Source of the DNA: Amoebophrya sp. A120
Lineage: Eukaryota > Sar > Dinophyceae > Syndiniales > Amoebophryaceae
Length of the DNA: 64,000 nt
Direction: 5' to 3'
Assembly: GCA_905178155.1 (NCBI GenBank)
Contig: CAJINV010000007.1
Coordinates: 4,172,265-4,236,264 of the forward strand
Positions within the stretch are counted from its first letter, which is position 1. The number at the start of each line of letters is the position of its first letter. Position numbers and translations under genes: made by a program. Positions 10,701 to 18,606 of this stretch are shown one piece after another. The notes below the pieces were generated by a model that was not told the DNA's origin, ran no database searches, and worked only from the letters and a program-made list of their open reading frames with translations.

Positions 10701-13186
10701 CACAGGTCCTCCGACTGGGTCCGAGTTGGCTGGAGAACTTGCGGAGATCTTGCACCACGTCAAGGGGCGCATGATCGACGTCGAGCGTGTTCCGGAGTTT
10801 AACTCTGTGTCCAAGAAGTTTGACTTCCTAGGGTCAGTAGTGTACTACGCCTGGAATCTGCGAACCGTTAGGGTCGTGATGTCAGAGTACATATCCAAGA
10901 TTTGTAAGAAATTCAACGTCTCAGAAGCGGGCAAGCCGGTCCACTCGCCAAACTTCGATGAGTCTGAACTCGCTAAAGAAGTTGAAGGAGCTAAAGTTAT
11001 TGAAGGTTTTCCCCTTCGAGAGGTCGTTGGCTCTCTGCAGTGGGCTGCAACCACTTGCAGGGTAGACATTGTTGTCCCGGTTGCCACTGTCGCCAGATAC
11101 GTGGGCAAGCCGGCGACTCGGCCTGTCGTAAACGCCTGTAAGAAGATTCTGAAGTATCTATTGACAACGAAGGAGCAGGGTCTGTCGTATAGTCCGGAAA
11201 TTGAGGATGAATTCAACAGAATCTACAGCAAGCTACTGCCCGATGGGAGAGACTTGCCTGATGTGAATCTGTTTTCGGATGCTAGTTTTGCGAATTGTTG
11301 CAAGACCATGCGAAGCACTAGCGGTAGCATTATGTACTTCCGCGGCTTCCCGATCTGTTGGCGTAGCAACCGGCAGACCGTGAGAGCGTACTCCACGGCG
11401 GAGGCGGAGTATATAGCTGCTTCCGACACTATTGCGCTGAGCGAGCAGAATGACTTTACAGAATTCTTCAAACCTCTACCCACTGTCATGGTGGAGAAGC
11501 AGAATGGCTTATCTCCCTCCCTGGGTGATGCCATATTGTGGATCGACAACCAGTCCGCGATAACTACAGCTAAGAGCACAGACAACAAACCGAAATCGAG
11601 GCACTACGCACTGCGATATCTCCGCGTGAGAGACGCAGCGAGCCAGATCATGTTCTGCCCGACCTATCTGATGAAGGCAGACGGTCTTACGAAGCTCGAG
11701 TGTAGTGTGCCGCAGAGACGCTTACTCTTGCACCATATTGATAACCCCGACCCTAAGTCTTTTATTTGTGACTCCTCTGACGATGAGGATGATTTAGACA
11801 CTTTTATAGAGGGGAATCATAAGGGCAGGGCTAAAGTAGGCTATACTTATTCGATCTATTTTGGTTTCTAGAAGGTATTGGGGTAGCTAGTTTACCACAG
11901 CGCGCTCAGGAGGGGAGTGTGGTAGGACGTTATCCAGATTAGCATCACCGCCGCAGCGATTGAGGAGGGGCGTTGGTCATGGAAATCGATCCCGCACACA
12001 CGTAACACGATCGCCCCAAATGACGCCTGTTCCTCAATGAAATGACAGCTCTGAATGACCTGAACTAGCCAGATCCTTAGGGAAATGGTCAGAATCTATC
12101 TAGATCCTAAAGGAAACTCTTCACCATGTTCCGCGAATCCCCCAAATACTACGAAGGCAAAGCCGTCAGGATCGTAGTGAAATGAATGGACTCAGCTCGG
12201 TCCAGACGTTCAGAATGGTCGCCCTGGGGGACTTGACTCCCGCCAGGGTCGAGCACCAATCTGAGCAGGTTGAGGGGTGGACTCCCATGTTGTTTGGCCA
12301 CTTGACTCTGACCAGGTTTGGCCCATATGAATGTGATGAAGTTGGATGATTTGAACCTACAGGATGCAACGCAGCAAGAGACTTGCGTCACTTGCTTGCT
12401 TACTTGCAATTGAGAGAATTCATCGAATTGCTGTTGATAACGAGCTCAGTGGAGCAAGCGTGTGCAAGTGTGTGCGAGTGTTCTCAAGTCCACTAACACA
12501 GTCTAAATCTTCTAAAATCCAAACAGCCTGTCATGCTTTTATTACGCGGCTGCGTCCTATTCTGATGCCCCAGAACCGACAAAACAAACCGCCTCACCGG
12601 CGGGTGCAAAACAAGACCAATTTCAACTACTTTACCAAAAAACCATCTTATCAGGCTCGGATCATTCCCTGCAGTGGCGCACTCCAAGCGGGCATGAGCA
12701 AGAGAATGCTGAAGTTTCGCAACCCCTTCGGAAAAACCTCGTGCTACACCGGTGCCTTCAGCAGAAACGACATGGAAAACTGGAAGAAACTACAGCACTT
12801 CCACCTCTTTTTCAAGGGGGCCGGCGAAGTGAGCAGTTTCTGGATGGAGTACACGGACTTTCTGCTATCCAGTGCAAAAGTATCGTACTCGTATAAATGC
12901 AAATCATGCATCACAAAGCTTGTTCCCAAGGCAAATCAGCATTACAAATTTTATTTCTCATGCTAAGGAAATTTGTAATGCATTTATACGAGTACGATAC
13001 TTTTGCAATCCATATCTGTCCATATTCAGCAAAGTGTACGTCTGTCCGCTGAGCGAAACGGATTTTATTCAAACGGGTAGTGTAGCTGGTCCTTCAGGGA
13101 GTAAGCAGACGCACCTGCAGCAGGCGACAAGTTTTGGAAGTGACCAGTTTGAAATGGTTCTCAACTCCGTGGCGAGGGACGTTTAG
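1756..13186 (+). CDS. Calpain-like protein (probably catalytically degenerate), about 10-11 exons
   Basis: Exons I support: 1756-1889, 2160-2433, 2708-2788, 3003-3149, 3302-4423, 4637-4824, about 5397-5832, 5994-6244, 12574-12865, 13020-13186. Calpain features are the PC1/PC2 segment with RLFDF...LDDLIPC, ELFALLLEKALAKLAGSY and LTG (5530-5790), GLVEGFPYALLE (6208-6244), KFRNPFGK...YTGAFSRND with the conserved Asn (about 12711-12770), and FWMEYTDFL joined to IFSKVYVCPL. The N-terminus carries a repeat of the type found in protist calpain-like proteins (GGYEIIP...RPVYYSEG...LIFVGEKW). Exon 3302-4423 is an Ala/Glu-rich disordered insert. The motif normally GHAYSV reads GFPYAL, so the catalytic His is replaced by Phe. 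The Gln/Cys motif lies in the unresolved stretch 4825-5405 and I could not find it. Introns 3150-3301, 4424-4636 and 6245-12573 fit GT-AG; the others are introner elements. Confidence 0.75.
1890..2154. mobile_element. Introner-like element 2, family A (intron)
   Basis: Family A inverted repeat (consensus TATCAAATGCAAAAGTGTCT followed by GGGTCTGGAAG); the left copy starts TATGGATTGC. Flanks are TCCGC and TTCGC, one mismatch. Inside are several GCATGACA/TGTCATGC motifs. Removal keeps the calpain-like frame open (FFC-SANGFYLYS). Confidence 0.75.
2434..2702. mobile_element. Introner-like element 3, family A (intron)
   Basis: About 30-bp near-perfect inverted repeats, starting TATCAAACGTAAAAATGTCT. 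The flanking duplication is CGCCC, exact, at 2429-2433 and 2703-2707. The upstream exon is in frame 1 and the downstream exon in frame 2; removal of element plus one CGCCC joins HFQSP to FADLNGGYEI in frame. Confidence 0.88.
2789..2997. mobile_element. Introner-like element 4, family G (intron)
   Basis: Inverted repeats share GAAAAAACTGCTTCACTGTG with one mismatch; termini are TATCCC and GCGATA. Exact 5-bp duplication TGCAG at 2784-2788 and 2998-3002. Removal joins YYSEGLQ to LFLIFVGEKW in frame, restoring a continuous domain. Confidence 0.88.
4825..5130. mobile_element. Introner-like element 5, family F (intron)
   Basis: Starts TATGGAAGTGTCAGAATCGA and ends with its inverted copy (CGATCCTGACACATCCATA). 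Flanks are AGAAG and AGGAG, one mismatch. The coding sequence after it is not resolved, so the splice join cannot be confirmed here. Confidence 0.72.
5833..5988. mobile_element. Introner-like element 6, family B (intron)
   Basis: Family B ends share TGCAAAAGTATCGTA at both sides, with termini TATGC and GGATA. Exact duplication GAACG at 5828-5832 and 5989-5993. Removal joins QNLN to VVKNKIILPGG in frame within the calpain-like domain. Confidence 0.88.
6285..6812 (+). repeat. 5' LTR of copia element
   Basis: Begins TTGGTCATGG after a G; the preceding T gives TGTTGG, the usual copia LTR start. Ends near TTAACAC. Matches 11972-12499 over the full 528 bp. Promoter and polyadenylation elements are expected here but I could not pick them out. 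Confidence 0.9.
6871..8055 (+). CDS. gag: Copia Gag polyprotein
   Basis: Structural protein that would package element RNA. Start chosen at ATG 6871 (MGQEAKLVEK), the first ATG in a frame that is open from within the LTR. 394 residues. The N-terminal half is helical capsid-like (DWRVWRRGV, DAIYKSRTG, RQTIDRCVDE); then a Lys/Asp-rich linker, and a CCHC zinc knuckle CWICGKENHKADRC at about 7849-7890 (C-x2-C-x4-H-x4-C). The tail is Gly/Gln/Asn-rich. It ends at a single TGA (8053-8055), and pol continues in the same frame straight after it. Confidence 0.9.
   Translation: MGQEAKLVEKLSSAQDWRVWRRGVTNEVSRLGLQEYWDNRLAGNPPGIPQAANTANNAIREKWRDLKDAIYKSRTGSVSTWVNSQHYINDDAAQLFMRIRDVGRFNVASRDQQHIKTSSIDAMHFDNRDAPKDAPTFLAQILDFMVMAPSVYVPEPGCPVEDHHVKNILDKLPKMYASAFRQTIDRCVDESDHITLQEIGNRLEKKLAQLVKEGSHKIESPSFGKAFPVVEEKSKKTKKGNKRQKNDDDDEEPDSADDGQNASGKVFSAKALKRKMAKVRKQTEASALAAHGLPPKANAKGGSGQKGGGKTGRNQSTPCNTVTKPKCWICGKENHKADRCRWNPNNQGKGQWGGAWGNQQPQWCPPVSQSQTNNQNQGQGAGGKQGGWVWQGPA
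8056..11871 (+). CDS. pol: Copia Pol polyprotein (PR-IN-RT-RH), in frame with gag after one TGA
   Basis: No ATG opens this frame near its 5' end; it is contiguous with gag across the TGA, so stop readthrough (or a gag-pol spliced message) is implied. Protease region: LVDSCANKYL at about 8179, with DSC where copia usually has DSG. Integrase: HHCC zinc motif (HRRFGH...CPEC, about 8632-8690), then the DDE core with LLAMDF, RRDNE and QNGTCER. Reverse transcriptase: KARAVALG, FDLDSAFLSALL, ALYGLKDAPRLW, and YGDD at about 10681-10692. RNase H: LFSDAS, STAEAEYIAA, WIDNQSAI, and KSRHYALRYL near the C-terminus. No internal stop or frameshift, so the element looks potentially functional apart from the gag TGA. 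Confidence 0.93.
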   Translation, partial: PDEGGVFISEYGSCVLNFENLEDFGVDSSSCFTAQTKDAVSLVDSCANKYLSRHESDFIDISSNVCRINGTAGARDGFVGKLKENALGLPYGVYFKHLPRDIDRVLPWLGEDNPSDRGWDLNYNSSGGSLVNRESGQMLPIKNHERLTLPVLGCDLFGMGLRGQATRDTAEDIACITIEESIASCHLTRLEQHRRFGHFHVDGLSVQCPECDKAKGARSSHAKERDTSNYKPEPLKLLAMDFAVGIKPVSIRSRTCVLVVICDAIKKCFWFPLKLKSDCVEVLEEVIKGIRQKYALTLEDKVVWFVRRDNEPVLGSDSMTKVMQSLRVGDAPTVPYNPEQNGTCERFTRTIFGAVRAMLVNVDKRLWCYSVEYAAACWDRLPHKYSKVPEYDGKTPAEILDERTGRNSSKVGTRMLGRFGCLVYFREQVKKGEAHEAPEGGVEVVAPKLSAPFRRGVFLGLCPKSSGWRVGTYVTDGRPAAGRRWMEYSTIDVKFREECLVKNIEDLAPNSKGIYVECDAIEALPSGAPCAPSLPCVGPEIGAVRRLGVDVSEHTGRQPDGPETLVIESVDWEDDPGQIHPEPEGVKPEEGNLDDHPTHSSLSSPRKVSPSPARIVAGNRNSKPRGRGRPKGRKDTRKRVRRTRKELDALKKDASAFAAAIAAQDDREEGEEFLDVQRYLTTSAKLDPARCKDSVEWNAATNKEDCRLEAYKVWEPATDEELATAKQVLPIAILLTEKRDGTKKARAVALGNLDRSGELDTFAPVVSHAANRLLLAAAAADGDDVIPFDLDSAFLSALLDRDVFCRLPPIWAKKHGVEIVKLKKALYGLKDAPRLWHKKYEEVLTKLGWEPCPSAPGLWKKPSLEHPGKFLKLAGYGDDNLITGPPTGSELAGELAEILHHVKGRMIDVERVPEFNSVSKKFDFLGSVVYYAWNLRTVRVVMSEYISKICKKFNVSEAGKPVHSPNFDESELAKEVEGAKVIEGFPLREVVGSLQWAATTCRVDIVVPVATVARYVGKPATRPVVNACKKILKYLLTTKEQGLSYSPEIEDEFNRIYSKLLPDGRDLPDVNLFSDASFANCCKTMRSTSGSIMYFRGFPICWRSNRQTVRAYSTAEAEYIAASDTIALSEQNDFTEFFKPLPTVMVEKQNGLSPSLGDAILWIDNQSAITTAKSTDNKPKSRHYALRYLRVRDAASQIMFCPTYLMKADGLTKLECSVPQRRLLLHHIDNPDPKSFICDSSDDEDDLDTFIEGNHKGRAKVGYTYSIYFGF
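11961..11970 (+). promoter_or_regulatory. Polypurine tract of copia element
   Basis: TGAGGAGGGG lies one base before the 3' LTR, the position where plus-strand DNA synthesis is primed in LTR retrotransposons. A second purine run (CAGGAGGGGAG) sits about 50 bp upstream. Confidence 0.6.
11972..12499 (+). repeat. 3' LTR of copia element
   Basis: Second copy of the 528-bp LTR. About 14 substitutions against the 5' copy, including a cluster in the segment at about 12318-12330. An open frame runs out of this LTR into the calpain exon, but the real exon probably starts at the CAG acceptor ending at 12573. Confidence 0.9.
12866..13014. mobile_element. Introner-like element 7, family B (intron)
   Basis: Inverted repeats of about 28 bp around TGCAAAAGTATCGTACTCGT are perfect except for the outermost bases. 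Flanks TCTGC and TCTGT, one mismatch. Removal joins FWMEYTDFL to PIFSKVYVCPL in frame, matching the conserved calpain segment after the catalytic Asn. Confidence 0.87.
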
Positions 13187-14175
13187 TCGTCAGTTGATAT
13201 GATCTTGATCATCATCTGATTTCTCAGAGTTTTCTTTTGCATCGAGTAACATATAATTCCCCGCTCCAAAAAACACGATCACCACAAACATGAAATTTCC
13301 ACACTAGTTTACCCACTAGAAGCGTACAGATAAGTTTCGTAAGTTTTGGTTTTGCGCATGGTAACAATAATTTCCAATCGAAGCACAAGCAAAAGCATCG
13401 CACACTGTGCTAGCATCGCATCATGTCATTTGTCTTATGGTTTTGAAAAAGTTGAAAAGAGATGCCCATTTTTCACCAATCCTCACGTCCACGAGCGCGG
13501 CATGATCTGTACACTACGCAACGCAAGACGAGCAGCATGCTCATATACTTGCAAGTCTGCTTTTTGAGTACGCATAAGCGTTACGACGGGAATAGAGTAC
13601 TAAATCACATTGCAACCTACCACAATAAATCGAAAATCGCATCCGGCTAAGAAGGGTAGCCGAGACAAGGCACATTCACTGTGTATTCGTGTTCTTACAC
13701 TCTGTTCTTCGCATATGCATCCCCGGACCTGGTTCCGTCTTCTTCGGTAAGAGTCTGTCCCGGACCATGAAAAATCGATCAACCACGACGTGAAAACCAT
13801 TGCTGTGCCCAGCACCAAATCAAGTATCAGCCTGCATTTTTTGACCGACGATCACGATCTTGACCTTGAGACCCTACGCCTGCACTTGCCCCAGCCGACG
13901 ATCTGGATCCTCCGCGTCAGCTTTTTGATCAAAATTTCACTCAAGGATGAACCGGCTTCGAAGACCTCTTGTTCTGTTTCTGCGACGCAATGCGACGGCA
14001 AATTTCCACCCTGCTCTGCTCTCTTTCTACCTCGTTGACGTCATTGTGTCACAGCGACGTGTAGTAGAGGTGACCAGCATGAGCAGCGTTGTTATTGAAT
14101 AAAGCGCACCAGTTGAGAAATTTCCTCGCCTGATTCGTCTACTTCTGTTGCTCGCATACTTTCGTCGAAAAAAAA
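13187..14175. other. Intergenic spacer
   Basis: No supported gene. Short open frames at 13346-13650 and 13790-14038 have no recognisable content. The sequence is mixed, with TTTTTT and AAAA runs just before the next ATG. Confidence 0.5.
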
Positions 14176-17100
14176 ATGGCAGCCGGCGTCGAGCAGAGTG
14201 ACCTTGTTGCCCCGGGCGCAGGTCTCGGCCCCGCTGGAGCTGCAGACCCCCAACAAGAGCGCCAGGGTTTGGACCTGCCGCGGATTGCCAGGATGGCGAT
14301 ACAGGTCATGGCCGTGCACTACGCCTTCATGTGGATGACCGGAATGACCAAGCGACCCGGTGGTCAGACCACTAGCACGGCGGAGCTGCAGGAGGAAACA
14401 TCAATAACAGCAGCGGCTTCTACCAAGAAAGGATCTTCCTCCGGTAAGAAAAAGCCGAACCGGCCGATGCGGTTCTACAAAAACATGTTTGATCCGGCAG
14501 AGGAGACGTATGATTTTTGGGTCCACTTGCTCACCGAGGATGAGTGGAAGAAGATGAAGAAGAACACGCACGCGGAAAACAAAAAACTTTTTGCAGAATG
14601 GGAAGAAAGCGAGAAGCTCCTGTGGCACGAAAAGAACATCCCGTACAACTTGAAGGACAAGCAGATTCTCGCGGATAAGCAAACACCGGATAGTGATTTC
14701 AACGTCTGGCGAAAAAACGTCACCGTGCCCTTGCGATTGCTCCCGGAATTGGTTTTGCCCTCAGCTTCTGACAGCACTTCGGGACGAGAAGAAGACTTGG
14801 CGCAGCAGCAAGGGGAACAGGAGAAAGACGCCGCAGGCACAAATTTGGTTGCACAAGCGGTAAAAGGCTTAATGGTACCTTCATCGGCATCAAATATCAA
14901 GCCGGATGCTATAACATCAAGCTATCTTCTCGCCTACACCATGCGGTCCACGAAACTGCGCAAGAGCAAGCACCTGTACAGTTACGAAACCATTCACGAA
15001 CGCGTGAACCTCACTCGGATGATGCGCCCGAAGGTGCACCACGAAGAAAAAAGCCTGCTCGGGGGCGGCGGTGCGGATGATCAGGAGAGTGAGAAGAAAA
15101 ACGCGACGACGACCTTAGCTGCCATAGCTGCACCAGACAAAGACGGGACCCAACCCGGTGCTTCAGCATCTTCGTCTGAGTCTCGTGTTTCTTCCAAAAA
15201 CGCTTCTAGTACGTCCACGAACGCTGAAGTAGCGCTCGCCCTGGAACACGAAAATACCAGAAATTCAACCACCACATCACCAACCGCCTCCCCATCATCT
15301 TCGACGAAAGTCGCCCACTGGGTGTCCAAAGTCGATTTTCGCATTGTTTGGGACGACTCCGTTCACAACGACGCCACACTGAACAACGAGATTTCCACAA
15401 ATAACAACCCCCTGGCCGCCATCAAGCGCTTTCCGGACAGCCAGGTGTATCAGCCCCTGGTCTCCGCGACCGACTTCTGGGCGCTAGAGCACGACTTTCT
15501 GCACCTCAACTCCACTGTGCTGGAGAAGGGAGTCAGCCTGGAAGCCGTGCATGGGAAGATCTCAAACACAAAAGATGACGAAGCTGCGCCACACGACCCG
15601 AACGTAGTGAAGAACGTGGTGGATGTTGTCTTTGACGAGGCTGCACCAAGTTCAACAAACCATCACCTCGCGGCCGAGCCCTCGCTCCCCCTCCGTCTGT
15701 CCCACTACCAGACCACCTACGCCGCCTGGTCCATCCAAAAGTCACTGACCGACACGCTGACGATCAAGGAAAATTTCGGCCTGCTGATCGACCCCATGCG
15801 CGAGAGCTTCATGCTGAAGAAGATTTTCCTCAGCAACTCTATGACCTGCTCAAACGTTACAATCTCAAACGTTACAATAGAATTTGGATTTTGTGTTGCG
15901 TGACGAGCATGACAGACTCGGACAGCATTCCACTTTCTGCAATACAAATTTCGCCAGACTGTAGTGCCGTTTGGGACTCCGGAACTTGTCATGCGCAATG
16001 CCATGAGAGTTGGCTACAAATTGCGGCTCTTGCATCACAGATTTCGATATTCTATTGTAACGTTTGAGATTGTAACACCTGAGCAGGTTATAAACTCACC
16101 CATCGTGCTGATTCTGTCCATGCTCTTCATGCTGTCACACTCCCTTATGGCGCTCTCAACTGGTACATTCTCAACTGTTACATGATTTGTCATGCAAATT
16201 TACCACCAAGATCGCCACGATTAAGCTGCTTCGCATGACAAACATCCGAAGGGCTAAACAGGATCTAAATCTGTGCCAAATCTGTAATGCAAAAGGCGCA
16301 TCCTTCCTCCTTTCACTTTCGCCGTTCTTGCATTACAAATCCACGTAACAGTTGAGAATGTAACGTTTGAGAACGCCATATCCCTGTTCTCGTGGTTGGC
16401 CTTCAAAAACGACCTCCAGTTTTGGCGGAAGAACAAGTCCATGAAGGGCCTCAGCGCCCGGTCGATGGTGATCGGCTGGGTGAGTCGGGTGGTGATCGCG
16501 CTCTATCTGCTGGAGTCCCGGGAAACCAGCTACTTGATTCTCTTCGAAATTGGCTTAGATTTGGTGCTGAGCACCTGGAAACTCACCAAGGCGATCAAGG
16601 TGGAAGTGGTATTTGCGAAGATTTTGTACGGGAAGGTGCTAAATCTTCTTTGGGTGAAAACGATGAATAGTACTGCGCACGAAAAGGATGAAGTTTTGAA
16701 GAACCAAGCAGAAGACGATCGGCAAGTGGACCAGAAAAGCGAATTCGATGAAAGTGTTGAAAATTCTAGTGCTAGCTGTCAAGAGCAAGAGGAGCACGAA
16801 ACAGTGGGAGAAACATCATCAGCCACAACTCTCCGGCACCGGCCTGCTGCGGTAGCTGCTACTTCTGCAGAAGAAACTACTGCGACGGGGGCCAGCCACG
16901 ACGTCAAAATAAACCGAGAGAAGGCCGCCAACGGCGGAGAGACCGCGGACACTCTCGATAAAATAATCGACGATAAGACCAAACCCAAAATATCAAAGCC
17001 GTCAAGTGCAAAAGCGAAACCCTCCTTTATCGAAACTTACGTCCTAAAGATCTCCTCGAAAACCGGCTACGACGACGACCAAACGTCCGAATACGACCAG

Positions 17101-17933
17101 ATTGCGGTGCGCTACATGTTATGCATTGCAAATAAAGTATCGCAATCGCGCTCGTACTGGTGCTGTAGATTGCATTCTTACAAATTTTCGCTAAAAAGTG
17201 GAACCTGTAATGCTGCGTTACGTAAAATAAAGAAATCTAGATCAGATTTGATGTCATGCGATGTTGCAACTCCAACAACTATCTACCAATGCCGCGAGTG
17301 CGATACTACTTTTGCAGCGGATACAGGTCCTACCTTCTCTACCCCCTGCTCGGCTGCTACACGGTGTACACGCTGGTGTACAACGTCCACAAGTCCTGGT
17401 ACAGCTTCATCCTGAAAACCCTCGCCGGCTACATCTACGTGTTTGGGTTCATCATGATGACGCCCCAGCTGTATATCAACTACCGCCTGAAATCGGTCGA
17501 GCACATGCCCTGGCGGGCGATGACCTACAAGGCTTTGAACACGTTTGTGGACGACGTCTCCGCGTTTCTCATGGACATGCCCTGGATGCACCGCCTCTCG
17601 TGCCTCCGCGACGACGTCATTTTCTTCGCCTACCTGTACCAACGCTGGGCGTACCGGGTGGACAAAACGCGGCCGACCGCGTTTTCCGATGGGGAGAAAG
17701 TAGAACAGCAGGAACTAAAGTCCTCTGCTGAAGGAGAAGACGCTGAGGGAAGTAGGAATTCGCCCGCTTTAGAAGACAATAAACAAGTAGGCGGAGCTAT
17801 TGCTATTGTAGACGGAAGAACTGAGGTTCAGAACTCAACAGGGAGGGGAAACAATATTGAAATGATCCATCAGCATCAGGGGCAAGAAACCGAAAAAGAA
17901 AACCAGCGACAAGAGAACGACAAAACAAAATGA
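14176..17933 (+). CDS. CLPTM1: CLPTM1-family multipass membrane protein
   Basis: Four exons, 14176-15839, 16098-16145, 16386-17119 and 17329-17933, sum to 3051 nt and encode 1016 residues in one frame. CLPTM1/CLPTM1L proteins are ER/Golgi or plasma-membrane multipass proteins, some acting as lipid scramblases or receptor-trafficking factors. Diagnostic stretches are LFSWLAFKNDLQFW, SRETSYLILFEIGLD, SYLLYPLLGCYTVYTLVY, GFIMMTPQLYINYRLKSVEH, and DMPWMHRLSCLRDD followed by FFAYLYQRWAYRVD. The N-terminal helix lies near MAIQVMAVHYAFMWMTG. It is longer than animal homologues because of two Ser/Thr/Glu-rich inserts (about 15050-15300 and 16660-17000) and an acidic tail. All three introns are introner elements. 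Start: the ATG after an A-run, with no in-frame ATG upstream. Confidence 0.93.
15840..16092. mobile_element. Introner-like element 8, family C (intron)
   Basis: Each end is built from a tandemly repeated 15-bp unit, CTCAAACGTTACAAT, inverted at the other end. Exact 5-bp duplication AACTC at 15835-15839 and 16093-16097. Removal joins KKIFLSN to SPIVLILSMLF in frame. None of the possible boundary positions gives GT-AG. Confidence 0.92.
16146..16380. mobile_element. Introner-like element 9, family C (intron)
   Basis: Ends contain CTCAACTGTTACAT-type units, a diverged version of the family C repeat, plus TATGGCG/CGCCATA termini. Exact duplication TCCCT at 16141-16145 and 16381-16385. Removal joins MLSHSL to FSWLAFKND in frame, the conserved CLPTM1 segment. 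The exon between elements 8 and 9 is only 48 nt. Confidence 0.92.
17120..17323. mobile_element. Introner-like element 10, family B (intron)
   Basis: Starts TATGCATTGCAAATAAAGTA; the right end is its inverted, diverged copy (ATACTACTTTTGCAGCGGATA with gaps). Flanks CATGT and CAGGT, one mismatch. Removal joins QIAVRYM to SYLLYPLLG in frame. Confidence 0.85.
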
Positions 17934-18606
17934 AAGGAAATGAAATTTTTCTCTAGATGAAACTATATCTAATATAGCCGAAAAAGAAAAACTAAAACAC
18001 TCCGAGTCCTGAAAGCCGGACTCGCCACTCGACCAAGCGTTTTGCGAAAGCGATGCGGTTCGCACTCGGAAAACGATTGCGGTTCCATTAACACTTGTAA
18101 GTATCGTGTCGTGCAAGTCGAAAAAATAAAAATTCGAATTCTTTTAGCGAAAATCGTCGTCGTCTTCATCGTCTATTCGTATTCATCATCCTTCGTGATG
18201 CTTTTGTCGTGCCCTCGTTAAAGACATCGAATAAATAAGATCAAGACTATGAGTGGTGGGGGGAGAGGTTCAAAAAAGAAGGCAAAAAAGTCAGCTCGAC
18301 ACAGTGTGTGAGTGAAAAGCGTAAACTACAGCTGCAAAACTCGTCGTTTATTTGATCGTCTTCTTATTCATATTCTTTAGATGGAAGCAAAGACGTGAAA
18401 AAGGACCGGCGGATGGATCATCACTAGACGGCAAACAGAAACCAGAGCACATCTTTATATCTGGTACTGGTAGAGCCGACGAGTCCACGTGCGTATTGAT
18501 ATTGGTTGTTACGTCTAAGACAACTCATTTACCTTTTGACTTACCCTATAGTTCTGATAATTCAAGCAGCTGCGCAGGAGACTCTCGTCTACCAAAGCGA
18601 GACATC
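17934..18606. other. Intergenic spacer
   Basis: No supported gene. The frame of the next gene is open upstream to about 18352 but has no ATG there, so this is more likely 5' flanking or untranslated sequence. Confidence 0.45.

Larger units (their letters stand above)
6285..12499 (+). mobile_element. Complete Ty1/copia LTR retrotransposon
   Basis: Two 528-bp LTRs flank gag (6871-8055) and pol (8056-11871). Domain order in pol is protease, integrase, reverse transcriptase, RNase H, which defines the copia superfamily. A purine-rich tract abuts the 3' LTR. Flanking 5-mers are AATCT (left) and AGTCT (right), one mismatch, consistent with an aged 5-bp target duplication. I count about 14 differences between the LTRs (around 97% identity), so insertion is fairly recent but not brand new. 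The element lies in sense orientation inside a calpain-gene intron whose host remainder is only about 115 bp. Confidence 0.93.
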
